NCBI GenBank assembly: GCA_946481735.1
Contig: CAMLOU010000094.1
Span: 1-17,294 of the forward strand
Direction of reading: 5' to 3'
Origin: an uncultured Cellvibrio sp.
GTDB taxonomy: Bacteria > Pseudomonadota > Gammaproteobacteria > Pseudomonadales > Cellvibrionaceae
Length of the DNA stretch: 17,294 nt
Part shown: one piece after another, positions 1 through 7,522 of the stretch
How the letters are laid out: each line of letters opens with the position of its first letter
Numbering within the stretch: the stretch's first letter is position 1
The notes under the pieces: model-generated
What the model saw: only the letters and a program-made list of their open reading frames with translations
Databases searched by the model: none
What the model was told of the DNA's origin: nothing
Made by a program: the position numbers and the translations under genes

Positions 1-527
1 AAGCGCCTTATGGCAAGGTCACCGCCGGCAACAGCTCGCAGATTACCGACGGCGCATCCTGGTTGGTACTGGCCTCGGAAGCGGCGGTGCAGAAATACCA
101 GCTCACCCCCAAGGCGGTGATCATCGATAGTGAATGGGCGGCACTGGACCCGGCGATCATGGGCCTGGGCCCGGTGCTCAGTTGTTCCAGCCTGCTGACG
201 CGCAATCAACTGGGGCTGGACGACATCGACCTGTGGGAACTGAACGAAGCCTTTGCCGCCCAGGTGCTCGCTTGTCTGGCGGCCTTCAACGATCCCGACT
301 TCTGCCGCACCGCCCTGGGCCGCAACACCCCCTGGGGCCTGATTGACCGCAACCGGCTGAATATCGACGGCGGCGCCGTCAGCCTCGGCCACCCGGTGGG
401 CACCAGCGGTAACCGGATCGTGTTGCATTTGATCAATGCCATGCAGCGCAACGGGTTCAAACGTGGCATCGCCACAGAATGTATTGGCGGTGGGCAATCC
501 GGCGCCATGTTGATTGAAGCAGTTTAG
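1..527 (+). CDS. Acetyl-CoA C-acyltransferase (thiolase), 3' end only
   Basis: This is the C-terminal part of a thiolase, open from the left edge (first full codon at position 3). The enzyme cleaves 3-ketoacyl-CoA with CoA in the last step of beta-oxidation in the cytoplasm. The visible residues include GNSSQITDGA near the edge, WELNEAFAAQVLA, the GHPVGTSG motif carrying the active-site His, and ECIGGGQSGAM carrying the C-terminal active-site Cys. The reading ends at TAG 525-527, only 11 nt before the FadJ-like gene, so the two almost certainly form one operon and the two subunits of a beta-oxidation complex. The thiolase-first order is that of fadI-fadJ rather than fadB-fadA, but the C-terminal motifs do not clearly match E. 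coli FadI, so no symbol is given. The N-terminal nucleophile Cys lies outside the window. Confidence 0.93.
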   Translation, partial: APYGKVTAGNSSQITDGASWLVLASEAAVQKYQLTPKAVIIDSEWAALDPAIMGLGPVLSCSSLLTRNQLGLDDIDLWELNEAFAAQVLACLAAFNDPDFCRTALGRNTPWGLIDRNRLNIDGGAVSLGHPVGTSGNRIVLHLINAMQRNGFKRGIATECIGGGQSGAMLIEAV

Positions 528-538
528 GGAGCACCTCC

Positions 539-2647
539 ATGGCCGGCCACATACTTCAGACACTTTACCAACAGGAACGCCAGCTGGGCCCCTTCGGACG
601 GGGCGACCTGGTTGATCCCGACGTCAATCCCTGGCAGCACTGGCACCTGCGCACCAATGACCAGGGCATCGCCTGGCTGGTACTCGACCGGGCGGACACG
701 GGTATCAATTCCCTGTCGCAGGCGGTACTGGAAGAGCTGGGACAAATCCTTGATCAGCTGTTGCTCAACAAGCCGCGCGGCCTGGTGCTGCGCTCCGCCA
801 AGGACAACCACTTTTGCGTGGGCGCTGACATCCGCGAATTTCGCGCGCTGGAGACCACCGAGTCGGTGGAACAGAAACTCCACTCGGCCCACGCTGTGGC
901 GGACCGCCTCGCCAGCCTGCACTTCCCCACGGTGGCCGTAATCCATGGCAACTGCTTCGGTGGCGGACTGGAGCTGGCACTCTGCTGCCGCTATCGCCTG
1001 GCGGTGCCCGATGCCAGCCTGGGTTTTCCTGAGGTGCAGTTAGGCTTACACCCCGGTCTGGGCGGCACAGCCCGGGCCACCCACCTGATCGATCCGGTTG
1101 CCGCCATGACGATGATGCTCACCGGTAAACCTGTACCCGCCATCAAGGCAAAAAAACTGGGACTGGTGGATGCGCTGGTGCCGGAGCGCCATCTCGCCAA
1201 TGCCATTGATGCCGCGCTTAAAGGCAAGTTACCGCGTCAACAACCCAGCCTGAAAGCCCGCCTGCTGAACAGTGCACCGGCGCGCCAATTGGCAGCCAAA
1301 AAGATGCGCGAGCAATCCGCGCAAAAAGCGGCGCCGGATCATTACCCCGCGCCGGAGGCCCTTATCGAACTCTGGGAAAGACACGGCGGCGACAGTGCAG
1401 CCATGCGCCGCGCTGAGGTCAGTTCGTTCGCACGCCTGCTGACCGGCCACACCGCGCAAAACCTGATTCGCCTGTTTTTCCTGCGCGAAACCATGAAAGG
1501 CATCGCCAAAGCGCAGCCGGATTTTCACTGCAAGCGGGTGCACGTCGTCGGCGCCGGCGCCATGGGTGGCGACATCGCCGGCTGGTGCGCCTTACAGGGT
1601 ATGACCGTAACCCTGTCCGACCAAAAACCGGAATCCATCGCCCGCGCGGTCAAAAATACTGCCGCGCTGTGCGATCACAAACACCTGGAGCCCGCAGAAA
1701 AGCGGCGCGTGCTGGACCGCCTGATCCCCGACCTCAACAATCTGGGCGTGCGCACCGCCGATGTGGTGATTGAGGCCGTACCGGAAGATATCGATAACAA
1801 ACTCAAGGTCTACCGCGCCATTGAGCCCAAGCTTAAACCCGGCGCCATACTCGCCACCAACACCTCCAGTATTCCGCTGGACCGGCTCAAGGAAGGGTTA
1901 CAGAGCCCGGAGCGCCTGGTGGGGCTGCACTTCTTTAACCCGGTGAGCAGGATGCAACTGGTAGAGGTCGTCAGCCACCGCGGCATCAACGAAGACATCT
2001 ATCAGAAAGCCCTGGCCTTCACCGGTAAGATCAACCGCCTGCCGGCGCCGGTCACCAGCGCGCCGGGCTTCCTGGTCAACCGCGCCCTGACGCCTTATTT
2101 GCTCGAAGCCATAGTGATGCTCGACGAAGGTGTTGCACCGGAAAGCATCGACAGGGCTGCCGAGGAGTTCGGCATGCCGGTGGGCCCGCTGGAACTGGCC
2201 GATCAGGTTGGCCTGGATATCTGCCTCGGTGTGGCGGATATGTTGCGCGAACAGCTTTCTACCGAGATGGCGCCCATCCCCGCCTGGCTGCGTCAGAAGG
2301 TGGAAGACGGCCATGTAGGCAAAAAAGCCGGCCAGGGACTGTACGTGTGGCAAGACGGCAAGGCGCAGAAAAAGAAAGAGGTGCCCAAGGCGCCGGACGG
2401 CACCGTCAACCGCCTGATTCTGCCGATGCTCAATGCCTGTATGACCTGCCTGCGGCTCGGCATTGTGCCGGATGAGGATATCCTTGACGGTGCGATGGTG
2501 TTCGGTACCGGCTTTGCGCCCTTCCGTGGCGGGCCGATGCACTATGCGCGGCGCAACGGTTTTGCCGAAATTGCCATCCGCATGGACGTGCTGGAACAGC
2601 AATACGGCGCGCGCTTCCGACCCGATCCCGGCTGGCGCAGGCCATGA
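539..2647 (+). CDS. fadJ: Multifunctional enoyl-CoA hydratase / 3-hydroxyacyl-CoA dehydrogenase (FadB/FadJ family alpha subunit)
   Basis: This 702-residue protein catalyses hydration of 2-enoyl-CoA and NAD-dependent oxidation of 3-hydroxyacyl-CoA; it is close to the usual 710-730 residues of FadJ/FadB. The crotonase domain spans roughly residues 35-225. Its two catalytic glutamates are visible as E145 (FGGGLELAL) and E165 (LGFPEVQLG), 20 residues apart as in FadB. The dehydrogenase domain starts near 333 with a GAGAMGG Rossmann loop, and H464 (HFFNPVSRMQ) and E476 fit the catalytic His-Glu pair. The C-terminal helical dehydrogenase domains follow (PGFLVNR, VGKKAGQGLYVW, FGTGFAPFRGGP). The ATG is preceded by GGGAG. 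About 30 residues precede the usual start of the crotonase fold, so a later start is conceivable although none is clearly better. The fadJ label rests on gene order and domain content and is tentative against fadB. Confidence 0.9.
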   Translation: MAGHILQTLYQQERQLGPFGRGDLVDPDVNPWQHWHLRTNDQGIAWLVLDRADTGINSLSQAVLEELGQILDQLLLNKPRGLVLRSAKDNHFCVGADIREFRALETTESVEQKLHSAHAVADRLASLHFPTVAVIHGNCFGGGLELALCCRYRLAVPDASLGFPEVQLGLHPGLGGTARATHLIDPVAAMTMMLTGKPVPAIKAKKLGLVDALVPERHLANAIDAALKGKLPRQQPSLKARLLNSAPARQLAAKKMREQSAQKAAPDHYPAPEALIELWERHGGDSAAMRRAEVSSFARLLTGHTAQNLIRLFFLRETMKGIAKAQPDFHCKRVHVVGAGAMGGDIAGWCALQGMTVTLSDQKPESIARAVKNTAALCDHKHLEPAEKRRVLDRLIPDLNNLGVRTADVVIEAVPEDIDNKLKVYRAIEPKLKPGAILATNTSSIPLDRLKEGLQSPERLVGLHFFNPVSRMQLVEVVSHRGINEDIYQKALAFTGKINRLPAPVTSAPGFLVNRALTPYLLEAIVMLDEGVAPESIDRAAEEFGMPVGPLELADQVGLDICLGVADMLREQLSTEMAPIPAWLRQKVEDGHVGKKAGQGLYVWQDGKAQKKKEVPKAPDGTVNRLILPMLNACMTCLRLGIVPDEDILDGAMVFGTGFAPFRGGPMHYARRNGFAEIAIRMDVLEQQYGARFRPDPGWRRP

Positions 2648-2662
2648 ATGAAATAAACCCGC

Positions 2663-2703
2663 CGCCACGCGCTTTTCTGTCCCCCGGCAACAGGATCGTG
2701 GCG
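2663..2703 (+). terminator. Weak hairpin after the fadJ-like gene
   Basis: CGCCACG (2663-2669) pairs with CGTGGCG (2697-2703) 15 nt after the fadJ stop. The loop contains a smaller CTGT/ACAG pairing. It is followed only by a loosely T-rich stretch (GATTATTGTTG), so Rho-independent termination would be weak. The rest of the 2648-2853 gap shows nothing else clear apart from the ribosome binding site of the next gene. Confidence 0.25.
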
Positions 2704-2853
2704 ATTATTGTTGTGGCTATTTAAAAAATCCTGGCAGCAACCGCCGGATAAAACAGCCAATGGCCGGAACTCGCTTCATTCCTCCCAGTCGCACAATCAG
2801 GGCTTTGCGCTCTGTGTCATTCATCGAATCACCCACGCCAGAGGAGACGAATC

Positions 2854-3285
2854 ATGAAAGTCAGAGATGCCATGACCAGTCAATGCGAGTTCATTGAACC
2901 GGACGACAACCTGCAACAGGCCGCGCAAAAGATGCGCGATTTAAATTGCGGCTTCTTACCGATCGTGCGCCCCTCCACCGGTGCACTGGAAGGGGTGATT
3001 ACCGATCGCGACATCGTCGTGCGCGCGGTAGCCGATGGGTGTGATCCGACCAAAACATTACTGAACCAGATCGAAACCCCTAACGTGCTTTATTGCTATG
3101 CCGACGATGGTCTGGAGTCCGCCGCGGATAAGATGAGCGAGCAAGGCGTGTATCGCCTGGTGGTGCTCGACGCGCCGGAAACCAAACGTCTGTGCGGTGT
3201 CCTCTCCCTCGGTGATGTTGTGCGGCACAATGAAGAAATGCTCGCGGCGGAAACAGCGCGGCATATTTTGATTAACGCGGCGTGA
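2854..3285 (+). CDS. Small protein with two CBS domains
   Basis: This 143-residue protein consists almost only of a tandem CBS pair (Bateman module). The first repeat begins with KVRDAMTS and runs to GVITDRDIVVRAV (about residues 1-60). The second runs from about 70 to 130 and ends CGVLSLGDVVRH. CBS pairs bind adenine nucleotides or similar ligands and usually sense energy state, but the ligand cannot be read from this sequence. There is no signal peptide or membrane segment, so it is cytoplasmic. GAGGAG ends 7 nt before the ATG and fixes the start. It stands alone between the fadJ-like gene and a convergent gene, so its partner is unknown. Stand-alone CBS proteins of this length are common in proteobacteria. 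Confidence 0.9.
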   Translation: MKVRDAMTSQCEFIEPDDNLQQAAQKMRDLNCGFLPIVRPSTGALEGVITDRDIVVRAVADGCDPTKTLLNQIETPNVLYCYADDGLESAADKMSEQGVYRLVVLDAPETKRLCGVLSLGDVVRHNEEMLAAETARHILINAA

Positions 3286-3360
3286 TAATGGAATGGACGA
3301 AAACGGGTTGTAGGGCGTTTTGATTTGCGATTTTTTTTGCGAGGTATTGTTGAGCGGGGT

Positions 3361-3437
3361 GTCGGATTACGCTGCGCTAATCCGACCTATGGAAAAGCGC
3401 GCACCATGTAGGTCGGATTAGCGCAGCGTAATCCGAC
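3361..3437. repeat. Inverted pair of REP hairpins (BIME-like)
   Basis: Positions 3361-3389 and 3409-3437 are perfect 29-bp reverse complements separated by 19 nt. Each arm is itself a REP unit: GTCGGATTA and TAATCCGAC form a stem around a GC-rich centre with a bulged C. The form is that of known repetitive extragenic palindromes mobilised by REP-associated tyrosine transposases, and the head-to-head pair resembles a BIME. It sits between the convergent CBS and TraB/GumN genes, 7 nt from the latter's stop codon, where it can protect 3' mRNA ends or help end transcription from both sides. A third, diverged copy is at 11131-11165. Confidence 0.85.
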
Positions 3438-3443
3438 AAACCT

Positions 3444-4331
3444 TTAGGGCACAGACTGCCCCACTAACACAGGCTGATACCGTTTTACGGTATATCCTTC
3501 AGCCGCAAATAATTCCAACAAATTGTCCGGTCCGGTGAAGTGCATCGAATCCACCAACACCATCTCCACATCGTCACTTTTTAACATCCCGGCAAATGCC
3601 GGCAGCCAGGATTTGTTGCGCTTGACGACCAACTCGCTATACAGGCCCGGTGCCTGGGTACGTAATTTTTTACCTTTGATCTCATCCAGTTTTTCCATAT
3701 CCCCGTTGCGCCAACTCTGCGTGGCTTGTTGAGTAGTTGCGGACAGGTTTTCCAATTCTTCCAGGGTTGCTTTGATTAATGCATCGGCATCCGCATCATT
3801 AGCCACTTGTAAGAAACGGATCTGCTGGTCGATAGATTCCAGGGCAATCACCGGCTTACCCGCCCGGCGGGCGCGATAAAAATAATGTGCATCCACACCG
3901 TTGGTAAATTCCAGGCGTTTGGTTTCCATCAGGGTGAGTGTAAAGCTGGCAAAGGCGGGTTTGAACATAAACAAACTGAACACCGGTACACGACGTTCCT
4001 GGGCAAATTTTTCCAGCGACTGCCACACCGGCGCGGACAATACTGATTTCAAATTGCGGCCATCGGTGTACATACTCGCCTGCATGGCGCGCACCCCGAA
4101 ATCCGGCTGGTTCACGGCATGGATGTCGCGCTCCACATACAGTGCATCGGCCTGGCGAAAGGCTTCATCAAATTGGGCCGGCAGGGGGTACGCCGACTTT
4201 TTCAAAGCGCCCAGGCTCGCCCCCAACCAGAACTTATGCTTCCCATGGGATACCTCCCAAATAGCGGCATCAGCCAGGCTGGTCTGGGTAATAAACAGAA
4301 GTGCCACCGCTGCAAAAATTTTTATCATCAT
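3444..4331 (-). CDS. TraB/GumN family protein, exported
   Basis: The product is about 295 residues. It begins with a signal-peptide-like stretch (MMIKIFAAVALLFITQTSLA, cleavage likely after ADA) and continues with the TraB/GumN pattern: AIWEVSHGKHKFWLGAS, then YPLPAQFDEAFRQADALYVERD, and the C-terminal VDSMHFTGPDNLLELFAAEGY. Members of this family relate to TIKI-type metalloproteases, but most bacterial ones have no assigned substrate. The conserved first His of the GxxH motif is absent here (WLGASLG), while the second motif His (DSMH) is kept. The frame is open upstream to a TTG at 4460, but the signal peptide argues for the ATG at 4331 or 4328. No Shine-Dalgarno sequence is visible, and a terminator-like hairpin lies directly upstream. 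Confidence is high for the family and lower for the start. Confidence 0.8.
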   Translation of the reverse strand: MMIKIFAAVALLFITQTSLADAAIWEVSHGKHKFWLGASLGALKKSAYPLPAQFDEAFRQADALYVERDIHAVNQPDFGVRAMQASMYTDGRNLKSVLSAPVWQSLEKFAQERRVPVFSLFMFKPAFASFTLTLMETKRLEFTNGVDAHYFYRARRAGKPVIALESIDQQIRFLQVANDADADALIKATLEELENLSATTQQATQSWRNGDMEKLDEIKGKKLRTQAPGLYSELVVKRNKSWLPAFAGMLKSDDVEMVLVDSMHFTGPDNLLELFAAEGYTVKRYQPVLVGQSVP

Positions 4332-4337
4332 AGGATC

Positions 4338-4378
4338 AAAAAAAGCGTCGGGCTCAGCGGCGTACCCGCTGTCCCGAC
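4338..4378 (-). terminator. Intrinsic terminator or attenuator just before the TraB/GumN start
   Basis: On the minus strand GTCGGG (4378-4373) pairs with CCCGAC (4352-4347), enclosing CAGCGG (4371-4366) paired with CCGCTG (4360-4355) and a 5-nt loop. A run of seven T at 4344-4338 follows. This is a well-formed Rho-independent terminator. It lies 127 nt beyond the dtd stop, so it may end dtd transcription. It also ends 6 nt before the ATG of the TraB/GumN gene, so any transcript reaching that ATG from upstream must read through it. Confidence 0.7.
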
Positions 4379-4504
4379 TACCCTCCATATTCTGCATGCT
4401 ATCAATCAATTCAAAGAAAGGATGTTTTTCCACTACCAGCGAAACGCGTGGTGAATGCAATGGTATTGTTTCGATGGAATTTGCCAGCCAAGGTTCAGTA
4501 AAAA

Positions 4505-4945
4505 TCAGTCGGCTTGCAGCATAAATGTGACCGGCCCGTCATTTATCAAACTGACCTGCATATCGGCAGCAAAGATGCCCGTGGCAACCTGCGGATGGCG
4601 TTCGCGCAGACGCGCGACGAAATACTCATAGAGCTGCTCCGCTTGTGCAGGCGGTGCCGCTGAAGAAAAACTCGGGCGTAGCCCCTTGCGGGTATCGGCG
4701 GCGAGGGTGAATTGCGAAACCACCAGCACGCCGCCATGGATCTGTTGCACGTTGCAATTCATCTTGTTGTCCTGATCGGCAAAGATGCGATAGGCCAACA
4801 CCTTGTCGAGCAGTTTGTCGGCACTGGCCTGGGTGTCCGTCTTTTCTATACCGAGGAGCAACAATATCCCCCGATCTATCGCACCGACATCTTTCCCATC
4901 TACCTCAACAGAGGCGCGCCTGACCCGTTGAATCAAACCTAACAT
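4505..4945 (-). CDS. dtd: D-aminoacyl-tRNA deacylase
   Basis: This 146-residue cytoplasmic enzyme hydrolyses D-amino acids (classically D-Tyr) from mischarged tRNA and so protects translation. It matches Dtd along its whole length: [15 protein letters not shown] at the start, the [18 protein letters not shown] motif, and the NDGPVTF motif near the C-terminus that carries the Gly-Pro cross-subunit element. The length equals that of the family. AAGGATC precedes the ATG. The AraC-type gene ends only 25 nt upstream, so the two are likely cotranscribed. In Pseudomonas dtd directly follows pip; here the regulator gene lies between them. Confidence 0.96.
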   Translation of the reverse strand: MLGLIQRVRRASVEVDGKDVGAIDRGILLLLGIEKTDTQASADKLLDKVLAYRIFADQDNKMNCNVQQIHGGVLVVSQFTLAADTRKGLRPSFSSAAPPAQAEQLYEYFVARLRERHPQVATGIFAADMQVSLINDGPVTFMLQAD

Positions 4946-4970
4946 AGTGATCCTTGTTGCTCTCTATCTA

Positions 4971-6143
4971 TTACTGATTGGCCTGCTTGCGGAATTCACT
5001 CGGTGTCATACCGACTTTTTTCTTGAAGAGCGCATTGAAGGTTGCCTTGCTGTTAAAGCCCATCTCGTACATAAGGTCGATCATGTTCTTGTCGGCTGTC
5101 TGCGGGTCTGCCAACAGACGCTTGGCTTCTTCAATTCGATAGTGATTAACGAATTCAAAAAAATTACAGTTGAAATGGCGATTAATAACATTGGACAAGG
5201 TGCGTGATGGCACACGTAATTGCCCGGCCAGTTTTTCCAGCGTTAGCGCAGGAATCAGGTAAGGTTTTTCATCCTCCATCCAACGGCTCAGGGTTTCTGC
5301 CATCTCCGGCTTGAATTTATCCTTGCCGGTTTCCTCTTTGCTGCTCTCCGCCTCTGGTGTGCGTGTTTCCAATCCCTCGCACACCGTTGAATGACTCAGT
5401 CCAAAAAAGATCAGCACGCTCACCAGAATAAACGTGATGTAATTGCCGAATAATCCCGCCGCACCAAAATCCACTGACACGCCATACATAATCGACAGGA
5501 TCACCATCACCGCCACCAATACGGCCCACACCCGAATACCGAGGAAGCCGATCACCAGCAAGCGCAACCAGGTCAGGTCCAGTTTATCGATGTCGGAATA
5601 ATTGTGTTTTAAATGCTTGCCGTAGCGGCGGATTTCCAACAGACACATCACCCCCAGGGCCGCGCGAAACACATCCCGAAACAAGGTCACAAAATTCATG
5701 TAATGGGGCGCGACCTGCAGATCATAGGTTTCCTGTATCGCTTTCTTGGTGGTGAAGTCAAGGCTGTAATAAAACAGTAACTGATGCAGGAAATACACCG
5801 CGAACGGAATCAGGTACAGCAGGTCGCGCGCGGTGAGACGGTAATCCTTATACACCAGCGAGCGGGTGTACCAGAGTAATAGCGGCCCTTCGAGCCAATA
5901 ACCAAAGCCGAAGACATAAAACAGATTGGGTGACCACTCCAGGGCAATAGCCCGGAATTCGGCGCCGAAGCTGATCAGGATGTCCAGCGGAATGGCCGCT
6001 TGCTGTAATAGAAACAACGCCAACAGCGTGTTGGTCAGGCGCCGTTCGCGGCGTGCGGTCAGCAATAAAATCGCAAAGAGAATACATTGGTAGGCTGTCA
6101 TCAACAGCACAACGTCATGGGTATTAAAGATTGTTACTTCCAT
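4971..6143 (-). CDS. Membrane-anchored AraC-family transcriptional regulator
   Basis: This 390-residue protein combines a multi-spanning membrane part with a cytoplasmic DNA-binding domain. Hydrophobic segments lie at about residues 11-30, 38-58, 73-92, 106-126, 150-168, 192-218 and 230-250, giving about seven helices. A charged linker (255-285) follows, then an AraC/XylS domain (about 290-387) with two helix-turn-helix units: LTLEKLAGQLRVPSRTLSNVIN, split here only by its two helices, and MYEMGFNSKATFNALFKKKVGMTPSEFRK written in part as GFNSKATFNALF and VGMTPSEFRK. The architecture suggests direct coupling of a membrane signal to transcription; the signal and targets are unknown. It sits between pip and dtd, 25 nt from dtd and 143 nt from pip. 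No strong Shine-Dalgarno sequence precedes the ATG. Confidence 0.88.
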   Translation of the reverse strand: MEVTIFNTHDVVLLMTAYQCILFAILLLTARRERRLTNTLLALFLLQQAAIPLDILISFGAEFRAIALEWSPNLFYVFGFGYWLEGPLLLWYTRSLVYKDYRLTARDLLYLIPFAVYFLHQLLFYYSLDFTTKKAIQETYDLQVAPHYMNFVTLFRDVFRAALGVMCLLEIRRYGKHLKHNYSDIDKLDLTWLRLLVIGFLGIRVWAVLVAVMVILSIMYGVSVDFGAAGLFGNYITFILVSVLIFFGLSHSTVCEGLETRTPEAESSKEETGKDKFKPEMAETLSRWMEDEKPYLIPALTLEKLAGQLRVPSRTLSNVINRHFNCNFFEFVNHYRIEEAKRLLADPQTADKNMIDLMYEMGFNSKATFNALFKKKVGMTPSEFRKQANQ

Positions 6144-6244
6144 GGGGATACCATCGAAAAGGATGCGTGGTTTTGTCGTTATTGTTCACATCCCGGGCCC
6201 GGTGAAATACGTCCATGCGCACCGGTCGCATAATCGGGAATCAT

Positions 6245-6283
6245 GCGCGGCAATATTACCTCCGACCTGCCGCGCTGTTTTTT
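6245..6283 (+). terminator. Terminator-like hairpin downstream of pip, T-run on the plus strand
   Basis: GCGCGGCA (6245-6252) pairs with TGCCGCGC (6268-6275) across a 15-nt loop. On the plus strand it is followed by TG and six T (6278-6283), 4 nt before the pip stop codon. Read from pip (minus strand), the hairpin follows an A-run but has no T-run after it, so it is better formed for plus-strand transcripts, where no upstream gene is known. It may act in both directions. Confidence 0.5.
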
Positions 6284-6286
6284 ATC

Positions 6287-7258
6287 TTACGCCAGATTGT
6301 CGCTCTCGTGGCGCAATTTTCTGGCCAGGGCATCGGTAGCGCGGATCAACGCATCCACGATACCCACCTCCCGTGAGGCGTGGCCCGCTTCCCGGATAAT
6401 CTGTAACTCTGCATCCGGCCACGCCTTGTGCAAGGCAAAGGCATTATCCACCGGGCACACCATGTCGTAGCGACCGTGGACAATCACACCGGGAATACCT
6501 TCCAGCTTGTCCGCATTGCGCACAATCTGGTCTTCGGTAAGAAAGGCGTTGTTCATAAAATAGTGCGCTTCAATACGCGCGAGGGATAAGGCGCGGTGCG
6601 GTTCGGTAAATGACTCGACCACTTCCTGATTGGGGCGCAGTGTAGCGCAACGGCCTTCCCACAAGGACCAGGCTTTCGCAGCGGCCATCTGCATAATTTC
6701 GTTGTCACTGGTCAGATGCCGGTAATAAGCCTGCATCAGGTTATGTTGCTCATTCACGGGAATGGGCTGGATGAAATCCTGCCAGTAATCGGGGAACACA
6801 TGGCTGGCACCGTCCTGGTAGAACCAGTGAAAATCCTGCGGGCGACACAGGAAGATGCCGCGCAGAATTAATCCCAGCACGCGCTCGGGATAGGTTTCTG
6901 CATACACCAGGCTGAGCGTTGAACCCCAGGAACCGCCGAACAATACCCAGCGGTCAATCCCCAGGTGTTCGCGGATGACTTCCATATCCTCCACCAGTTT
7001 TTGTGTGGTATTGCCTTCAAGTTCGGCATGGGGTCGGGAACGACCGGAGCCGCGCTGATCAAACAGCACGATGCGATAGACTTCCGGATCAAAAAAGCGC
7101 CGATCATACTTGCCGCATCCGGCACCGGGCCCGCCATGGACAAACAGCACCGGAATCCCGTCGGGGTTTCCCGACTCGTCAACATACAATTGGTGAGGAG
7201 GCTCCACAGCGATATCGTGGCGTTGATAGGGTTTGATCTCGGGGTAAAACGTCTGCAT
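6287..7258 (-). CDS. pip: Proline iminopeptidase (prolyl aminopeptidase, family S33)
   Basis: This 323-residue alpha/beta hydrolase removes N-terminal proline from peptides in the cytoplasm. The visible motifs are HGGPGAG (oxyanion region, residues 41-47), DQRGSGRS, and the nucleophile elbow GGSWGS with Ser110. The catalytic Asp is expected in HGRYDMVCPVDN and the His is in EAGHAS near the C-terminus. The length fits the family. The frame is open to 7336, but the ATG at 7258 is chosen because AAAGGA lies just before it and the protein then begins in the family manner (MQTFYPEIKPY). It diverges from the YafY-type regulator across a 264-bp region and is followed by the AraC-type gene and dtd. 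Confidence 0.95.
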   Translation of the reverse strand: MQTFYPEIKPYQRHDIAVEPPHQLYVDESGNPDGIPVLFVHGGPGAGCGKYDRRFFDPEVYRIVLFDQRGSGRSRPHAELEGNTTQKLVEDMEVIREHLGIDRWVLFGGSWGSTLSLVYAETYPERVLGLILRGIFLCRPQDFHWFYQDGASHVFPDYWQDFIQPIPVNEQHNLMQAYYRHLTSDNEIMQMAAAKAWSLWEGRCATLRPNQEVVESFTEPHRALSLARIEAHYFMNNAFLTEDQIVRNADKLEGIPGVIVHGRYDMVCPVDNAFALHKAWPDAELQIIREAGHASREVGIVDALIRATDALARKLRHESDNLA

Positions 7259-7458
7259 AGTTTTTCCTTTCAGCAATACTGCACGCCAAAACCGTCGCTG
7301 GTACCGCCAGACAGTGTCAAAGATTAACAGTAGCACACCATGACATTTTTATCGGCAACCGCGACCGGTTATAACCTGTTTTGTGGCACAGAACGCAGGA
7401 TGCTGCCACCGAGGTGCGTTACAAAGACTTTACAAGTTTTCACAAAATGACGGATTCT

Positions 7459-7475
7459 ACTGACATAGACTGACA
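7459..7475. promoter_or_regulatory. Direct repeat ACTGACA in the pip/yafY-type intergenic region
   Basis: ACTGACA occurs at 7459-7465 and 7469-7475, a 10-bp period that puts both on one face of the helix, 48 nt before the YafY-type start codon. It could be an operator or part of a promoter. No convincing sigma-70 pair was found near it. The remaining 7259-7458 sequence shows nothing clear. Confidence 0.25.
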
Positions 7476-7522
7476 AACCCATCTCTTAGACTGCTGCGCA
7501 ATCTACCGAGGGAGTCGCCACC

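Noticed and set aside
1898..2668. 256-codon open frame on the minus strand
   Set aside because: It lies wholly antisense to the FadJ-like gene, which has full catalytic motifs; the antisense product shows no recognisable domain.
3901..4524. 207-codon plus-strand open frame
   Set aside because: It is antisense to the TraB/GumN gene and the intergenic terminator; no ribosome binding site or family features.
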